A stretch of DNA of 64,000 nucleotides, taken from NCBI RefSeq assembly GCF_000975055.1, contig NZ_BBRB01000001.1, positions 1 through 64,000 on the forward strand, written 5' to 3'. Shown piece after piece: positions 1 to 9,394 of the stretch (position 1 is the stretch's first letter; the number at the start of each line of letters is the position of its first letter). Under the pieces are notes generated by a model that was given only the letters and a program-made list of their open reading frames with translations, was not told the origin of the DNA and did no database searches. The position numbers and the translations under genes are program-made. The stretch comes from Demequina sediminicola. GTDB taxonomy: Bacteria; Actinomycetota; Actinomycetes; Actinomycetales; Demequinaceae.

Positions 1-89
1 CATACCTCGAACGACACGCGACGCACTAACGCAGTCACGAGGCCCATCCGGACTCGGAGTCATCGCGACACTCAACACGGCTGTGGACG

Positions 90-95
90 TAGGCT
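90..95 (+). promoter_or_regulatory. -10 element of a leaderless MFS gene
   Basis: TAGGCT ends six bases before the GTG start at 102, and no Shine-Dalgarno sequence lies between. This spacing puts the transcription start on the start codon. The same arrangement recurs at many genes in this window. Confidence 0.4.
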
Positions 96-101
96 CGCAG
101 G

Positions 102-1466
102 GTGACCACTCAGCCCCGCCTCGTCCTCACCATCGCCGTCGTCGCGAGTTTCGTGTCCTTTCTCGACGGCACCGTGGTGAACGTGGCATTGCCTGCCATC
201 GTCGACGAACTCGGTGGAGGCATCTCCACCCAGCAATGGACAGTGGACGCCTACCTGATTTCCCTGGGGGCACTCATGCTGGTGGCCGGGTCAGTCTCGG
301 ACACGTACGGCAGGCTCCGGGTGCTGCGCTGGGGCCTCATCGGATTCGCGCTCACATCGATCGCCATTGCCCTGGCCCCAACTGCCACATTCCTCATCGT
401 GGCGCGGCTGCTCCAAGGCGTCGCGGGCGCAATGCTCGTCCCCAGTTCACTTGCCCTCATCACCTCAACGTTCCGTGGGCCCGCGCAAGCCAAAGCAATC
501 GGCACCTGGACTGCCGCGACGTCAACGGCCATGATCATCGGTCCTATCGTCGGTGGCCTTTTTGTGGACTTCGCGTCATGGCGGTGGGTGTTCCTTATCA
601 ACGTGATCCCCGTGGGCGCGACGCTGTGGATGATGGGCCGCCTCGCGCAACGTGATGTGCGGAACCCCGATGGCCGTATTGACATCATCTCTGCCGTCCT
701 GTGTGCAGCGGGCCTGGGCGGCATGGTGTACGCCCTCATTGAAGAGCCGATGCTCGGGTGGACCCACCCAGGGGTGTGGGCTACCGGACTTGCAGGCGTG
801 GCAGCATTCGCCGCCTTCTTGATTCGCCAGACGCAAGTAGAGCAGCCAATGCTCCCACTCACTCTCTTCCGCGAGCGCAACTTTGCGTGGGGCAACGGCG
901 CAACCTTCCTGATCTACGGTGCACTCGCACTCAATGGCTTCGTGGTGGCGGTGTACTTGCAAGAGGGAGCGGGACTCTCGGCCACGGCCGCAGGCTTGGC
1001 AAGCTTGCCGATCACAATCCTGATGATCGCGCTGTCGTCACGAGTGGGCGCGTGGGCGGGCCGGCATGGTTCGCGGCTCTTCATGACAGTGGGCCCGGTG
1101 ACGATGGCGGCGGGCGCATTGCTGATGTTGACGGTCTCCGCTGACTTCAACTACTGGTGGCAGGTGCTGCCGGGCATGATTCTGTTTGGGTTGGGTCTCA
1201 CACTGACTGTGACGCCGCTGACGTCAACCATTCTGGCTGCGGTGCCTTCGGAGCGTGCAGGGATTGCGTCGGCGACCAACAATGCGATCTCGCGCGTGGC
1301 AGGACTGGTTGCAGTCGCTCTCGTAGGCGCAGTTGTCGGTGGAGTGCTGGATTTGGGTGGCTTCCATCGGGCAATGTGGGCTACCGCCATTTTGATGGCC
1401 GCCGGAGGCATGGTGTCGTGGCTTGGCATTCGTAACACCGCAGCGCACGAGCAGCCAACACGCTAA
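102..1466 (+). CDS. MFS drug exporter, DHA2 (EmrB/QacA) family
   Basis: This 454-residue multi-spanning membrane protein should export drugs or other small molecules by proton antiport. Near the N-terminus it carries LDGTVVNVALPAI, the motif of the DHA2 14-helix drug:H+ antiporters, followed by a GRLRVLRWG loop of the conserved cytoplasmic 2-3 type. Length and the alternation of hydrophobic helices fit the family. The GTG start is chosen because TAGGCT lies six bases upstream and no better start with a ribosome site exists. The gene stands alone, with a TM2 gene 23 bases downstream. Substrate cannot be read from sequence. Confidence 0.88.
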   Translation: MTTQPRLVLTIAVVASFVSFLDGTVVNVALPAIVDELGGGISTQQWTVDAYLISLGALMLVAGSVSDTYGRLRVLRWGLIGFALTSIAIALAPTATFLIVARLLQGVAGAMLVPSSLALITSTFRGPAQAKAIGTWTAATSTAMIIGPIVGGLFVDFASWRWVFLINVIPVGATLWMMGRLAQRDVRNPDGRIDIISAVLCAAGLGGMVYALIEEPMLGWTHPGVWATGLAGVAAFAAFLIRQTQVEQPMLPLTLFRERNFAWGNGATFLIYGALALNGFVVAVYLQEGAGLSATAAGLASLPITILMIALSSRVGAWAGRHGSRLFMTVGPVTMAAGALLMLTVSADFNYWWQVLPGMILFGLGLTLTVTPLTSTILAAVPSERAGIASATNNAISRVAGLVAVALVGAVVGGVLDLGGFHRAMWATAILMAAGGMVSWLGIRNTAAHEQPTR

Positions 1467-1489
1467 AACGACCACAAAGCGCCTAGAGT

Positions 1490-1738
1490 GTGGTGATGAC
1501 AAACACACCGCCGCAATACGCGTACAGCCCACTTCCACCCAAGTCGCTCGCTGTCGCGTACGTGCTGTGGTTCTTCTTTGGTCTGCTCGGCATCCACCAG
1601 TTCTACCTGGGCAAGGTGGGTCGTGGAGTGCTCTACCTGTTGACGGCCGGCATCTTCGGCATCGGCTTCATCATCGACCTCTTCACGCTGCCGTCGCAGA
1701 CCCGCCAGGTGAACACCCAGCGTGCGGTGCGGCTATAA
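1490..1738 (+). CDS. TM2 domain membrane protein
   Basis: This small protein of about 80 residues has a short polar N-terminus rich in Pro and Tyr, then a TM2 domain: two hydrophobic helices joined by a tight turn containing the GIHQFYLGK signature. TM2 proteins are widespread inner-membrane proteins without an established biochemical role. Two GTG codons and an ATG stand in a row at the start (1490, 1493, 1496); ATG 1496 is equally possible. It follows the MFS gene on the same strand by 23 bases and could be co-transcribed. Confidence 0.8.
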   Translation: MVMTNTPPQYAYSPLPPKSLAVAYVLWFFFGLLGIHQFYLGKVGRGVLYLLTAGIFGIGFIIDLFTLPSQTRQVNTQRAVRL

Positions 1739-1772
1739 CAAAACCCAGCATCGGCCGTATCGGAGCGTTCCG

Positions 1773-1778
1773 TACAAT
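1773..1778 (+). promoter_or_regulatory. -10 element TACAAT of a leaderless small gene
   Basis: TACAAT matches the -10 consensus at five of six positions and ends seven bases before ATG 1786, which would place transcription initiation on the start codon. I see no convincing -35. Confidence 0.5.
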
Positions 1779-1785
1779 GAAGCGC

Positions 1786-1905
1786 ATGTGCTCACCTATC
1801 GCATGCCCTGACTGCAAGAAGACCACCTGGACTGGCTGTGGCCTCCACGTCGACGAGGCGCTCGCGGGTGTCGCTGAAGCGGATCGTTGCGCCTGCGCGG
1901 CCTGA
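1786..1905 (+). CDS. 39-residue cysteine-rich conserved small protein
   Basis: The predicted product begins MCSPIACPDCKKTTWTGCG and ends DRCACAA, with six cysteines in 39 residues. The spacing C-x4-C-x2-C followed by TTWTGCGLHV resembles a small conserved actinobacterial protein of unknown function, whose Cys pairs suggest metal binding. The start at 1786 rather than the in-frame ATG at 1777 is chosen because TACAAT (1773-1778) is a good -10 that would overlap the earlier codon. It converges on the RraB-like gene. Function is unknown; family resemblance is from memory. Confidence 0.6.
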   Translation: MCSPIACPDCKKTTWTGCGLHVDEALAGVAEADRCACAA

Positions 1906-1911
1906 CTGTCG

Positions 1912-1932
1912 ACGCCACCTGACCCGTGGCGT
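1912..1932. terminator. possible short hairpin between convergent genes
   Basis: ACGCCAC (1912-1918) pairs with GTGGCGT (1926-1932) around a 7-base loop. It lies between two convergent stop codons. There is no U-tract, so the call is weak. Confidence 0.25.
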
Positions 1933-2339
1933 TAGAGCCCGTCGAGCAACTCCACACCCCACGCTGCCTTTTCTTGCTTGGTGTAGAACGCTGTCCAGCC
2001 GCCGTACTCGCCAGAGTGCTCGTGCGCGATTCGTTCGCCTAGGTCAACAGCGTCCTTGAGCACGTCGGGGACTAGCGCGGTGTCGCGCCAGTGGATCAGG
2101 ATGCCCCACTCCTCAACGCCGTGACTGGGCGGCACCAGTTCGCCTCGTGCCCCTTCTGCCGCAAGCGTCTTTCCAGCTGCCCGCGCGTTGTCCTCTGCTG
2201 TGAACGCCACGGTGACTTCCAAGTCCCGGGCTGTTGAGGCATCGGCCCCTCGCCCAAGGAACGTTTCCCAGCGTGCAGCATCGTCGCTCCACAGTCCGTA
2301 GGGCTCGGTGCGGCGGCGTGAACGACTGAACAATCCCAT
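1932..2339 (-). CDS. RraB-like ribonuclease E inhibitor family protein
   Basis: This soluble 135-residue protein resembles the regulator of ribonuclease activity B family, seen in the C-terminal half with EWGILIHWRD followed by AHEHSGEYGGWTA. In enterobacteria RraB binds RNase E and modulates mRNA decay; whether actinobacterial members do so is unproven. The basic N-terminus (FSRSRRRTE) could contact nucleic acid. On the minus strand TAGTGT lies eight bases upstream of the ATG without a ribosome site, suggesting a leaderless or nearly leaderless mRNA. The gene is a single unit divergent from arcA. Confidence 0.6.
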   Translation of the reverse strand: MGLFSRSRRRTEPYGLWSDDAARWETFLGRGADASTARDLEVTVAFTAEDNARAAGKTLAAEGARGELVPPSHGVEEWGILIHWRDTALVPDVLKDAVDLGERIAHEHSGEYGGWTAFYTKQEKAAWGVELLDGL

Positions 2340-2464
2340 ATCGCCTCACACTAGTGCGTGGGAGCGACCGAAAGTGGCGTTGCGGTCGCACAACCTGACG
2401 GCAACAGGGACGATGCTTATGGGAGGACTAGCATCGTGTCACCTTCGCGTCAGGGAGGCTTGCA

Positions 2465-3730
2465 GTGAGCGAGACCTTGGTCGATACCCACCCACGGAAG
2501 TTTGGTGTCCATTCTGAGGTGGGTGAGCTCCACAGCGTTTTGGTGTGCTCCCCTGGTCTTGCACACCATCGGTTGACTCCGTCGAACGCGAGCGACCTTC
2601 TCTTTGACGATGTCATGTGGGTGGATCACGCGATTCGTCACCATCGGGAGTTCGTTGACCTGATGCGCGAACGCGAGATTGAGGTGTGGGAACTCACGGC
2701 TCTGCTGACTGAGGTTCTCGATATCCCGAGGGCTCGCGCGTGGCTGCTGGACCGCAAGATCACGCCCAACGAGGTAGGGCTTGGCCTGGTGGAAGAAGTC
2801 CGCGCCTTCGTGAATGAACTTCCTTCTCCAGCTCTCGCGGGCTTTGTGCTGGGAGGCTTGTCCACGCGGGATCTTCCCGGGGACTTCCGTTCGTCCTCCG
2901 TAGCGCTGGTGCGCGAAGAGTCGGGCATGCGCGACTACCTGATGCCGCCTCTGCCGAACACCATGTACACGCGCGACACCACGAGTTGGATCTACGGCGG
3001 AGTCACGCTCAACCCCCTGTACTGGCCCGCGCGCCACGCAGAAACCCTGATTATGCGGGCGGTGTACGAGTTTCACCCTAAGTTCGCGAACCAGGTGCAA
3101 ACCTGGTGGGGCGACCCGGAGCTTGACCATGGGCTTGCCACTCTTGAGGGCGGCGACGTGATGCCCGTGGGCAATGGCGTAGTGATCATCGGGATGTCGG
3201 AGCGTTCCAGTCGGCAGGCCATCACTCAGGTGGCCACAGAGTTGTTTGCCGCTGGCGCTGCCGAGAGGGTGATCGTTGCCAAGCTTCCGCGTATGCGTTC
3301 CGCCATGCATCTCGACACTGTGTTTACGCTGGCGGATCGCGATGTGGCAACGGTCTTCCCAGCGGTCGTGGACGCGATCGAAACTTACTCCATCTACGAG
3401 TCCACACGCCCTCTCGCCCTCGACGTGCGGCAGGAGTCACGACCCTTCACGGAGGTGGTCGCGGAGGCGATGCGGATCCCCAGCTTGCGACTTATCGCTA
3501 CTGGCGGGGACCGCTACGCGGCGGAACGCCAGCAGTGGGACGATGCTAACAATGTGCTCGCTCTCGAGCCCGGCGTTGTGGTGGGCTATGACCGCAATAC
3601 TCACACCAATGCTGCGCTGCGGGACGCGGGCATTGAAGTCCTCGAGATTGTCGGTGCCGAACTTGGGCGGGGTCGCGGCGGCGCTCACTGCATGACTCAG
3701 CCGCTCGTGCGTGACGCCCTGTCGTCATGA
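2465..3730 (+). CDS. arcA: arginine deiminase
   Basis: The enzyme hydrolyses L-arginine to citrulline and ammonia in the cytoplasm. The 421 residues match the family length. Catalytic residues appear in order: FDDVMWV near 47-53, EGGD at 228-231, HLD with His282 and Asp284, and the nucleophile Cys409 within GGAHCMTQP. The GTG start has an AGGGAGG ribosome site seven bases upstream. No ornithine carbamoyltransferase, carbamate kinase or arginine/ornithine antiporter lies nearby, so ATP-yielding arginine fermentation is not encoded here; ammonia production or citrulline supply is more likely. Its stop overlaps the next start (ATGA). Confidence 0.93.
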   Translation: MSETLVDTHPRKFGVHSEVGELHSVLVCSPGLAHHRLTPSNASDLLFDDVMWVDHAIRHHREFVDLMREREIEVWELTALLTEVLDIPRARAWLLDRKITPNEVGLGLVEEVRAFVNELPSPALAGFVLGGLSTRDLPGDFRSSSVALVREESGMRDYLMPPLPNTMYTRDTTSWIYGGVTLNPLYWPARHAETLIMRAVYEFHPKFANQVQTWWGDPELDHGLATLEGGDVMPVGNGVVIIGMSERSSRQAITQVATELFAAGAAERVIVAKLPRMRSAMHLDTVFTLADRDVATVFPAVVDAIETYSIYESTRPLALDVRQESRPFTEVVAEAMRIPSLRLIATGGDRYAAERQQWDDANNVLALEPGVVVGYDRNTHTNAALRDAGIEVLEIVGAELGRGRGGAHCMTQPLVRDALSS

Positions 3731-5490
3731 CTCACACCGCGACTGCCTCCCGCGGGCTGGTCGACCGAGCACATACCCGGTTCACTCAGCCCCGTCCGCC
3801 CCGCCGGCGCGCGCCCGGCATCATTGAGCCGCATTTCTCCGGCCTCGGCGTGATTGTTGGGCTGTACTTCTTTTCACTCTCACTCACTCCCTCACTGCTT
3901 CCGCGTGAGGGGTGGGTGCAGGGAATCAACTCGGGTGTGACGTTCATGGTCGGTTACGGCCTGGGTGTCGCAGTGTTCGCAGTGGGACGGTTCCTCACTG
4001 TGCCGCAGGCGCGTGGACGCATCCGGGCAGTGCTGCTCACCGTCGCGCTCGTGGTTATTGGTGTGCAGACGGGCCTTGCCATCTGGGACTACGTGGGGTG
4101 GCAGAACGAGACTCGGCTGGACTTTGGAATGGACCCGCTGTCGCCCCTGGTATGGCCTGTCATCGTGGTGGTCGCAGCTCTGGTCGCAGGCATCATTCTT
4201 GCGCTATCACGCTGCCTGCGCGCGCTGTTTAGGTGGGCCGACGACCTCTTGGACCACTTCCTTCCTCGGAGACTGGCGGTGGCTGTCGCTGCGGTCGCGT
4301 TGACCGCTCTGCTGTGGTGGGTTGCGTCGGGTGCGTTCGTCAACGCGTTCTTTACTGTCTCGAACTGGGCGTTCTCAGGCCTCGACCTAGACGACAAACC
4401 GGGAGTGACGCAGCCGGTCGACGAGCATCGTTCCGGTTCCCCCGCGTCCCTCGTCGCGTTCGACGACCTGGGCCGACAGGGCCGTTCCTTTGTGTCCACA
4501 GGCCCCACTGCTGCGGACATCGACGAGGTGGGGCCAGGCGGCGCACTCGAACCGGTACGCGCCTACGTGGGATTGCGGTCCGCTGAGACTCTTGAGGAGC
4601 GCGCAGAGCTCCTGCTCGACGAACTGATCCGGGCCGATGCCTTCTCGCGGGAGGTGCTTGTGGTCACCAGCACCACGGGTACAGGGTTCATCGACCCTCG
4701 CGGGGCGGACCCAATCGAGTACCTGTGGAATGGGGATACCGCCATCGCGGGTTTGCAGTACTCGTATTTGCCGAGTTGGATCTCTTTGCTTGCTGACCAA
4801 GAAGAGGTGGAGGAGACCTCACGAGTCGCGTTCCGTACCATCCACGATTATTGGGCGACGCTCGAGGACTCCGCGCGCCCTGAGCTGTACCTGTACGGAC
4901 TCTCGCTCGGCTCCACGGGTGTCGAGGCCGTGCTGTCGAGCGTCGACATCCTCAACGAACCCATCGACGGCGCCCTCATGGCGGGCCCGCCGTCGCTCAA
5001 TGAGATGCACTACGAGATCACGCGGGATCGAGACGCTGGATCCCCTGCGGCGTTGCCGGTCTTCAATGACGGGCGCACGGTGAGATTCGCCGATGAGGCC
5101 AGGGTGGTGGACAGCAGTGGGGGCACTCAAGCGAACGGCCCCGTGTGGGGTGACACCAAGGTGGTGTATTTGCAGCACGGGTCTGATCCAGTCATCTGGT
5201 TCAACCCGGAATTGGCCTGGACGTCACCCGATTGGCTCATCCCCGGCCAGCGAGCGCCCGATGTGTCCAGCACCATGGCGTGGTATCCGCTCGTGACCAT
5301 GTGGCAGGTGCTGTTGGATCTGCCAGCTGCGGGCAACGTTCCGGATGGTTTTGGGCATCTGTATACGGTGACGGCGAACATGCAGGCGTGGGCCGCAGTC
5401 ACGAACGTTGAGGTCAGTGACTCTCAGATGTCTGCGCTTGCCGCACATCTTGAGGAACGCGACGAGATTTACGCAATATCGCAAGACTGA
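3727..5490 (+). CDS. membrane alpha/beta-hydrolase, Abhydrolase_9 family
   Basis: This 587-residue protein has two parts: an N-terminal region (about 35-240) of roughly five to six membrane helices, and a C-terminal alpha/beta-hydrolase region. The nucleophile elbow GLSLG places the likely catalytic Ser at about residue 393. This two-part layout is that of Pfam Abhydrolase_9, an actinobacterial family of unproven substrate, possibly lipid or cell-envelope esters. The ATG overlaps the arcA stop by four bases, so translation is probably coupled. Why a deiminase and a membrane hydrolase should share an operon is unclear. Confidence 0.78.
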   Translation: MTHTATASRGLVDRAHTRFTQPRPPRRRAPGIIEPHFSGLGVIVGLYFFSLSLTPSLLPREGWVQGINSGVTFMVGYGLGVAVFAVGRFLTVPQARGRIRAVLLTVALVVIGVQTGLAIWDYVGWQNETRLDFGMDPLSPLVWPVIVVVAALVAGIILALSRCLRALFRWADDLLDHFLPRRLAVAVAAVALTALLWWVASGAFVNAFFTVSNWAFSGLDLDDKPGVTQPVDEHRSGSPASLVAFDDLGRQGRSFVSTGPTAADIDEVGPGGALEPVRAYVGLRSAETLEERAELLLDELIRADAFSREVLVVTSTTGTGFIDPRGADPIEYLWNGDTAIAGLQYSYLPSWISLLADQEEVEETSRVAFRTIHDYWATLEDSARPELYLYGLSLGSTGVEAVLSSVDILNEPIDGALMAGPPSLNEMHYEITRDRDAGSPAALPVFNDGRTVRFADEARVVDSSGGTQANGPVWGDTKVVYLQHGSDPVIWFNPELAWTSPDWLIPGQRAPDVSSTMAWYPLVTMWQVLLDLPAAGNVPDGFGHLYTVTANMQAWAAVTNVEVSDSQMSALAAHLEERDEIYAISQD

Positions 5491-5502
5491 TATTGCGTTT
5501 TT
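5471..5502 (+). terminator. intrinsic terminator overlapping a stop codon
   Basis: ACGCAATATC (5471-5480) and GATATTGCGT (5489-5498) form a perfect 10-bp stem followed by TTTTT. The hydrolase stop codon TGA (5488-5490) lies at the end of the loop and start of the second arm. Confidence 0.85.
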
Positions 5503-5527
5503 AGCGTCACTCCCGCTAGTCTCCCGG

Positions 5528-5546
5528 TAAGGCATGCCTCACTTGG
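5528..5546. promoter_or_regulatory. candidate DtxR/IdeR iron box upstream of the HtaA gene
   Basis: TAAGGCATGCCTCACTT (5528-5544) contains the palindrome AGGCATGCCT and resembles the actinobacterial iron box TTAGGTTAGGCTCACCTAA, especially in the right half. It lies 54-70 bases before the start of a predicted haem-binding surface protein, where iron repression would be expected. Assignment is by eye. Confidence 0.45.
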
Positions 5547-5597
5547 CTGCTGCGGCGCGTCGAAGCGCCCCAATTCTCTCGAGCCTGGAGTCCCCAC

Positions 5598-8500
5598 GTG
5601 ACATTGCGTAGCGCCCCTTCGCGCCCAGCCGCCATTGTGGTGGCGCTGGTGCTTTTTGCCCTGACGGCAACCATGCTGACCGCCTTCCCCATCGCCGCAT
5701 CCGCCGCGACCCCAGGATCGCTCACATGGGGAGTGAAGGAGTCGTTCCGCTCCTACCTGGCCACAGGCGGAACAGCCACGGCGAGCAGCGGCGCTACAGA
5801 CAACGGCACGGCCACCACCTTCCCTGCCAGCAACGCGAACATTGTCGACGGCGCCGGCGAGGTGAACTACGCCGGATCGGTCACCTTCGCATACCCCTCG
5901 CACGGACTCGACATCACCCTGTCAAACGTCAGCATCACACTCGACGGCTCCTCAACGGCGACACTGAGCGCCGAGCACGCAGGCGTCCGCCAGTCGCTGG
6001 CCAGCCTCGATCTCACGTCGGGCTCCCAGACAGTTGCCGATGGCGTCACGACCTACTCCGGCGTCTCCTCCGTGGCCCTCGCAGGCACACCTGCCATCTT
6101 CGGCAACTACTACCCCGTTGGCTCCGCACTCGCGCCCGTCACATTCTCTTATGCCACGCCTGCGGTGGACCCAGACCCCGAACCCACGTCCCCCGACCCT
6201 GAACCGACGGAGACCGAGACACCCGACCCTGAGCCCACCGAGACCGAGACGCCGGACCCTGAGCCGACGTCCCCGGACCCCACCACGCCCGACTACGGCA
6301 TCACGGTGAATTCAGTGGTCGCAGACGGAGACTCGGCCGTCGTCACGTTCTCTGGCACCTTCCCGGCAACCGTCAACGAGGTGAACACTGGCATCTACGC
6401 CTTGTGGTGCACCGAGGGCTACGACCGCTCACGCAGCACCGGCTGCGCATCAACTCGCGATGCTGGCGGATGGTTCGCCCACACAAGCCAGTACGCCACC
6501 ATCGTCGGCTCCGTCGCTCATGGCGTGTGGTCCTTCACAGACGTCCAGGTCACCGTGCCCAACACCGTGGGTGACACCCAGTGCAAGGGCGCGGACGGCG
6601 ACGCCGAATGCGGATTGCTCTTCCGTCTGGACCGCTACAACAACTCAGACACCAGTTTTGATCAGTTCGAGTCAGTGCCGTTCCCCGACACGACTCCCCC
6701 AGCTGTACCGCAGATCACCGTCTCAGAAACCGAGAATCTTGACGGCAGCGGACAGACTGTCACCATCACCGGAACGGGATTCGACTTTGAAGCCGACGGT
6801 GCACCCGTAGGATCACGCCCACCGCTCGCCGGCCTGAGCACTGGTGCCTACGTAGTCTTCGGCAAGTTCGCAGACCAATGGCAGCCCACCTCGGGCGCGC
6901 AATCGACGGCTCGTCTGGTCGCGGAAGACCAGGACCGTTGGGCACTGCCCGCCGCATACCTCTCGACGGGAAGCGACAATCCTGTTCCGCCCATGTTCCA
7001 AGCCGCACTGCGAGCCGACGGTGTTGCGGTCGACGCCAACGGCGACTTTGAACTGACCCTTGAGGTGTCTGATTTTGCCCCGGACGCCGACGGCAACTAC
7101 GGCATTTACACCTATGCTGCGAGCGGTGCAAAGTACGCGCCGTACGAGACCGCAACTCTCCTCTCGTTCCGCGACGATGCCCCTGAACCGGCGAGCGGTA
7201 ACCTCACGTGGGCCATCTCTGAGTCCTTCAACGCGTATGTCACAGGCCCCGTCGGACAAGGGTCGATCACCGCATCGGCCGGAGCCACGGACAAGCCTGA
7301 GCGCTTCACCTTCACTGCGGATGGCGGCAACGCCGATGTGACACTCGGCAAGGGCACCGCACAGTTCCGCGGGACTGTCGCGTACAGCGCACATCACGGC
7401 CAGTTGACCCTCTCCATCGAGAACCCGTTCATTCGAGTCACCTCCCCGAACTCCGCTGTTCTCAGCGTCATGACCGGCGGACAGCGCATTGATTTTGCGA
7501 ACCTCAACTTGGGGGCAGCGGCACGGGTCGCGGGCACGAATGCCGCGACGTTCTCCGACGTTCCCGCCACCTTGACCAGTGATGGTGCGGCAGTGCTGCG
7601 TTCCACTGCAGGAAGCGCGATCGCTCCACTGACCGTCACCCTCGGGGCCTCTGCGCCCACCGACGGTGACGGCGATGGCAGTGACGGCGGCTCAACCCCA
7701 GGTAACGGGTCCGGCACAGGCACTCCAGGCAATGGCAACGGTGGCACCGTCGTCGCGGTCGACGAACCCACGTCAACACAGACCGCCGCCACCGTGGGGC
7801 GATTGACCTGGGGCATCAGCTCTGGGTTCCGCAACTACGTGACAGGGCCTATTGCTCAGGGCCAGGTGTCTGTCACTGGCGCGAGTGCCGGAGGTTCGAC
7901 CTTCACGTTTGTGCAGTCCGCGGGCACGCCCAATGTTGCTGGCGGCACCGGCTCCGCGACATACGGAGGCTCAGTGCGGTTCTCCGGCCACCACGGAGCA
8001 TTGGACTACACGTTCGCGAACCCTCGAGTCACCCTGACGTCGAGCACCACAGCGGTGTTGAACGTCGCGGTGAACGGCACTCGGATGAACTTCGCGACCC
8101 TCAACCTGGCATCGGGGACCCGCTCTGAGCTGAACGGCGCGGTCCGGTTCTCCAATGTGCCTGCCACGTTGACCTCTGCCGGCGCATCCGTCCTGAGCTT
8201 TGGCGGAAACTCCCTCGGTGTTGACCCAGTCACTGTGACGTTTGGCGCCGCAGCATCGGGCGCGACCGGATCGAGCACAGCACGGGTGGTGCAATCCGCG
8301 TTCACGACACACACGGACACCGACATCCCTGACACTCCCCCCGCAACAACGGGCATCGAACTTGATGCAGAGACTCTCGAGGCACTCTTGCGTGGCGAGG
8401 TTGTCACCATTCAGGTCGGCGGCTTCCAGCCCAACGAAGAAGGGATCTCGGTCGTCGTCTACTCCACCCCCACGGTGCTCGCGTCAGACCTCACGGCCGA

Positions 8501-9335
8501 TGCGACGGGAACCGTGACGTGGACTGGGTCACTCCCCTCAACGTTGACCGGGCAGCACACCCTCACGTTCCAGGGCTCAGTTGACAAGGGCATCGTGCTA
8601 GATATCCCAGATGCGTCACTCGAAGGCATGTGCGTAGCCGATGCCGAACTGGCCTGGGGTTTCAAGTCCGGATTCCGCGCCTACGTCGAGTCCACCACCG
8701 CCAACGGTGAATGGGAGCTCGAAGGCGTCACTGAAGAGGATGGCATCTTTACCTGGGCCACCGGGCAGGCCGTGCTCGACCCCGAAGACTCCACCGGCGC
8801 TGTGAGCACTGAAGGATCGGTGCGCTTTACCGGCCACGGCGGCGCACTGGACACCACTATTGCGAACCCCACCGTGGAACTCTCGGCCGACGGCGCATAC
8901 CTGCTGCTCGACGTCTCAGGCACCACACAGAGTGGTGAAGATGTCACGCAGGACGCGATCCGTTTTGCCGAACTCGACCTCGAAAGCGCGACGGTCACCA
9001 CCGACGGAAACACCACCACGGTGTCCGATATCCCGGCGGCTCTGACGGAGGCGGGCGCGGTCGCGTTCGGCACCTATCCGACCGGCGAGGAACTGGACAC
9101 CATCACGGTGACGTTGACCGGTGCCGACGATTGCGCCGCGGTTCTTGGTGGCGCACAGATTGCTGTAGCGGAACCGAGCCCGTCGCCCACACCCAAGGCC
9201 GAGTCTGACGACCCGGCAGCGACGGCAGAGACTTCATCAGAGGGTGGCTCGTTCTGGTGGATCTGGGTCTTGGCAGCGCTGGCGATTGCAGGCGCCGCGA
9301 CTGCCGTCATTGTGGGGGCACGCCGCAAGGCTTGA
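5598..9335 (+). CDS. surface protein with four HtaA haem-binding domains
   Basis: This 1245-residue exported protein has a signal peptide (residues 1 to about 36, cleavage near ASA) and four HtaA-type modules beginning near residues 41, 536, 736 and 1017. Each opens with LTWGVKESFRSYL, LTWAISESFNAYV, LTWGISSGFRNYV or LAWGFKSGFRAYV. HtaA domains bind haem through a conserved tyrosine and pass it to HmuT in corynebacteria. A Pro/Asp/Thr/Glu repeat linker near 193-230 follows module 1, an Ig-like segment precedes module 4, and a C-terminal helix with a GARRKA tail anchors it. It converges on hmuV. The GTG start has TGGAG eleven bases upstream. Confidence 0.88.
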   Translation: MTLRSAPSRPAAIVVALVLFALTATMLTAFPIAASAATPGSLTWGVKESFRSYLATGGTATASSGATDNGTATTFPASNANIVDGAGEVNYAGSVTFAYPSHGLDITLSNVSITLDGSSTATLSAEHAGVRQSLASLDLTSGSQTVADGVTTYSGVSSVALAGTPAIFGNYYPVGSALAPVTFSYATPAVDPDPEPTSPDPEPTETETPDPEPTETETPDPEPTSPDPTTPDYGITVNSVVADGDSAVVTFSGTFPATVNEVNTGIYALWCTEGYDRSRSTGCASTRDAGGWFAHTSQYATIVGSVAHGVWSFTDVQVTVPNTVGDTQCKGADGDAECGLLFRLDRYNNSDTSFDQFESVPFPDTTPPAVPQITVSETENLDGSGQTVTITGTGFDFEADGAPVGSRPPLAGLSTGAYVVFGKFADQWQPTSGAQSTARLVAEDQDRWALPAAYLSTGSDNPVPPMFQAALRADGVAVDANGDFELTLEVSDFAPDADGNYGIYTYAASGAKYAPYETATLLSFRDDAPEPASGNLTWAISESFNAYVTGPVGQGSITASAGATDKPERFTFTADGGNADVTLGKGTAQFRGTVAYSAHHGQLTLSIENPFIRVTSPNSAVLSVMTGGQRIDFANLNLGAAARVAGTNAATFSDVPATLTSDGAAVLRSTAGSAIAPLTVTLGASAPTDGDGDGSDGGSTPGNGSGTGTPGNGNGGTVVAVDEPTSTQTAATVGRLTWGISSGFRNYVTGPIAQGQVSVTGASAGGSTFTFVQSAGTPNVAGGTGSATYGGSVRFSGHHGALDYTFANPRVTLTSSTTAVLNVAVNGTRMNFATLNLASGTRSELNGAVRFSNVPATLTSAGASVLSFGGNSLGVDPVTVTFGAAASGATGSSTARVVQSAFTTHTDTDIPDTPPATTGIELDAETLEALLRGEVVTIQVGGFQPNEEGISVVVYSTPTVLASDLTADATGTVTWTGSLPSTLTGQHTLTFQGSVDKGIVLDIPDASLEGMCVADAELAWGFKSGFRAYVESTTANGEWELEGVTEEDGIFTWATGQAVLDPEDSTGAVSTEGSVRFTGHGGALDTTIANPTVELSADGAYLLLDVSGTTQSGEDVTQDAIRFAELDLESATVTTDGNTTTVSDIPAALTEAGAVAFGTYPTGEELDTITVTLTGADDCAAVLGGAQIAVAEPSPSPTPKAESDDPAATAETSSEGGSFWWIWVLAALAIAGAATAVIVGARRKA

Positions 9336-9350
9336 CTCTGCTGAACACTG

Positions 9351-9387
9351 AAGCGGGGCCGTCCTGGGGACATGGGCGGTCCCGCTT
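9351..9387. terminator. hairpin between HtaA gene and hmuV
   Basis: AAGCGGGGCCG (9351-9361) pairs with CGGTCCCGCTT (9377-9387) through one G-U pair. The hairpin sits between two convergent genes and could stop transcription from either side. Confidence 0.6.
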
Positions 9388-9394
9388 TGGCGTA

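Noticed and set aside
1-101. Short minus-strand frame beginning near 47 and leaving the window
   Set aside because: Only about 15 codons are visible, with no ribosome site or recognisable sequence; this stretch remains unassigned.
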